From: Clostridia bacterium
GTDB lineage: Bacteria; Bacillota_A; Clostridia; Christensenellales; UBA1242
NCBI GenBank assembly: GCA_017508345.1
Contig: JAFVZD010000046.1
Location: 1-5,160 of the forward strand
Direction: 5' to 3'
DNA length: 5,160 nucleotides
The translations under genes were made by a program, and so were the position numbers. Below, in pieces: positions 5,147 to 5,160 of the stretch (position 1 is its first letter; each line of letters opens with the position of its first letter). The notes under the pieces were generated by a model, which did no database searches, was not told where the DNA came from, and worked only from the letters and a program-made list of their open reading frames with translations.

Positions 5147-5160
5147 AAGGAGATTATTAT
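5147..5160 (+). other. Ribosome site and predicted start of a third gene (truncated by window end)
   Basis: AAGGAG (5147-5152) is followed by six bases and then AT at 5159-5160. If the next base is G, this is an ATG with the same six-base spacing as the two complete paralogues. No coding sequence is visible, so its membership of the same family is inferred only from the promoter and leader homology. Confidence 0.6.

Overview
The window looks like a surface-protein locus of an AT-rich, monoderm (Gram-positive-type) bacterium, most likely an uncultured gut Clostridia/Christensenellales-like lineage. The grounds are strong AGGAG ribosome sites, T-tailed hairpin terminators, sigma-A-like promoters with 17-nt spacers, InlB B-repeats, and exported proteins with lysine-rich N-termini and long hydrophobic segments. 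The taxon is inference; no marker gene is present. All genes are on the + strand, and TAA/TAG stops with no in-frame TGA fit the standard code.

Region 1 (1-3146) is the 3' part of a very large exported repeat protein that begins upstream. It has divergent beta-repeats (A type), three exact-length 83-residue InlB-type B-repeats, another A repeat, several more beta-rich modules, one C-terminal membrane helix (2840-2908), and a 61-residue charged cytoplasmic tail. It has no LPXTG sortase signal. A 13-bp hairpin plus T-tract ends the unit.

Region 2 (3147-5160) is a row of separately transcribed paralogues. Genes at 3461-4066 (201 aa) and 4287-4907 (206 aa) encode related proteins: a KRK-type N-terminus, about 25 hydrophobic residues ending in VLAAF, an YTAxGVxxTxTAxYR block, and a C-terminal NxDxDAx[YF]xGTxxWTL block. 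A third unit starts at the right edge: promoter, leader and ribosome site are all present, and the start codon is predicted at 5159. Each unit has its own promoter, and the two complete genes have their own terminators. The paralogues have no assigned function here; a TasA/camelysin-like fibre or matrix role is the best guess and is unproven.

The most interesting signal is in RNA. The first and third paralogue units share a leader of about 75-100 nt that the middle unit lacks. It has an upstream A/T hairpin, a CGGGTA box, and a hairpin whose stem sequence changes while pairing is kept and whose 12-nt loop keeps TTCRTCATCT. In the first unit, nine bases of that loop (3414-3422) are perfectly complementary to the loop of the same gene's terminator hairpin (4100-4108), which suggests a 5'-3' kissing interaction or another loop-targeted control. 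The middle unit lacks both the leader hairpin and the complementary terminator loop.
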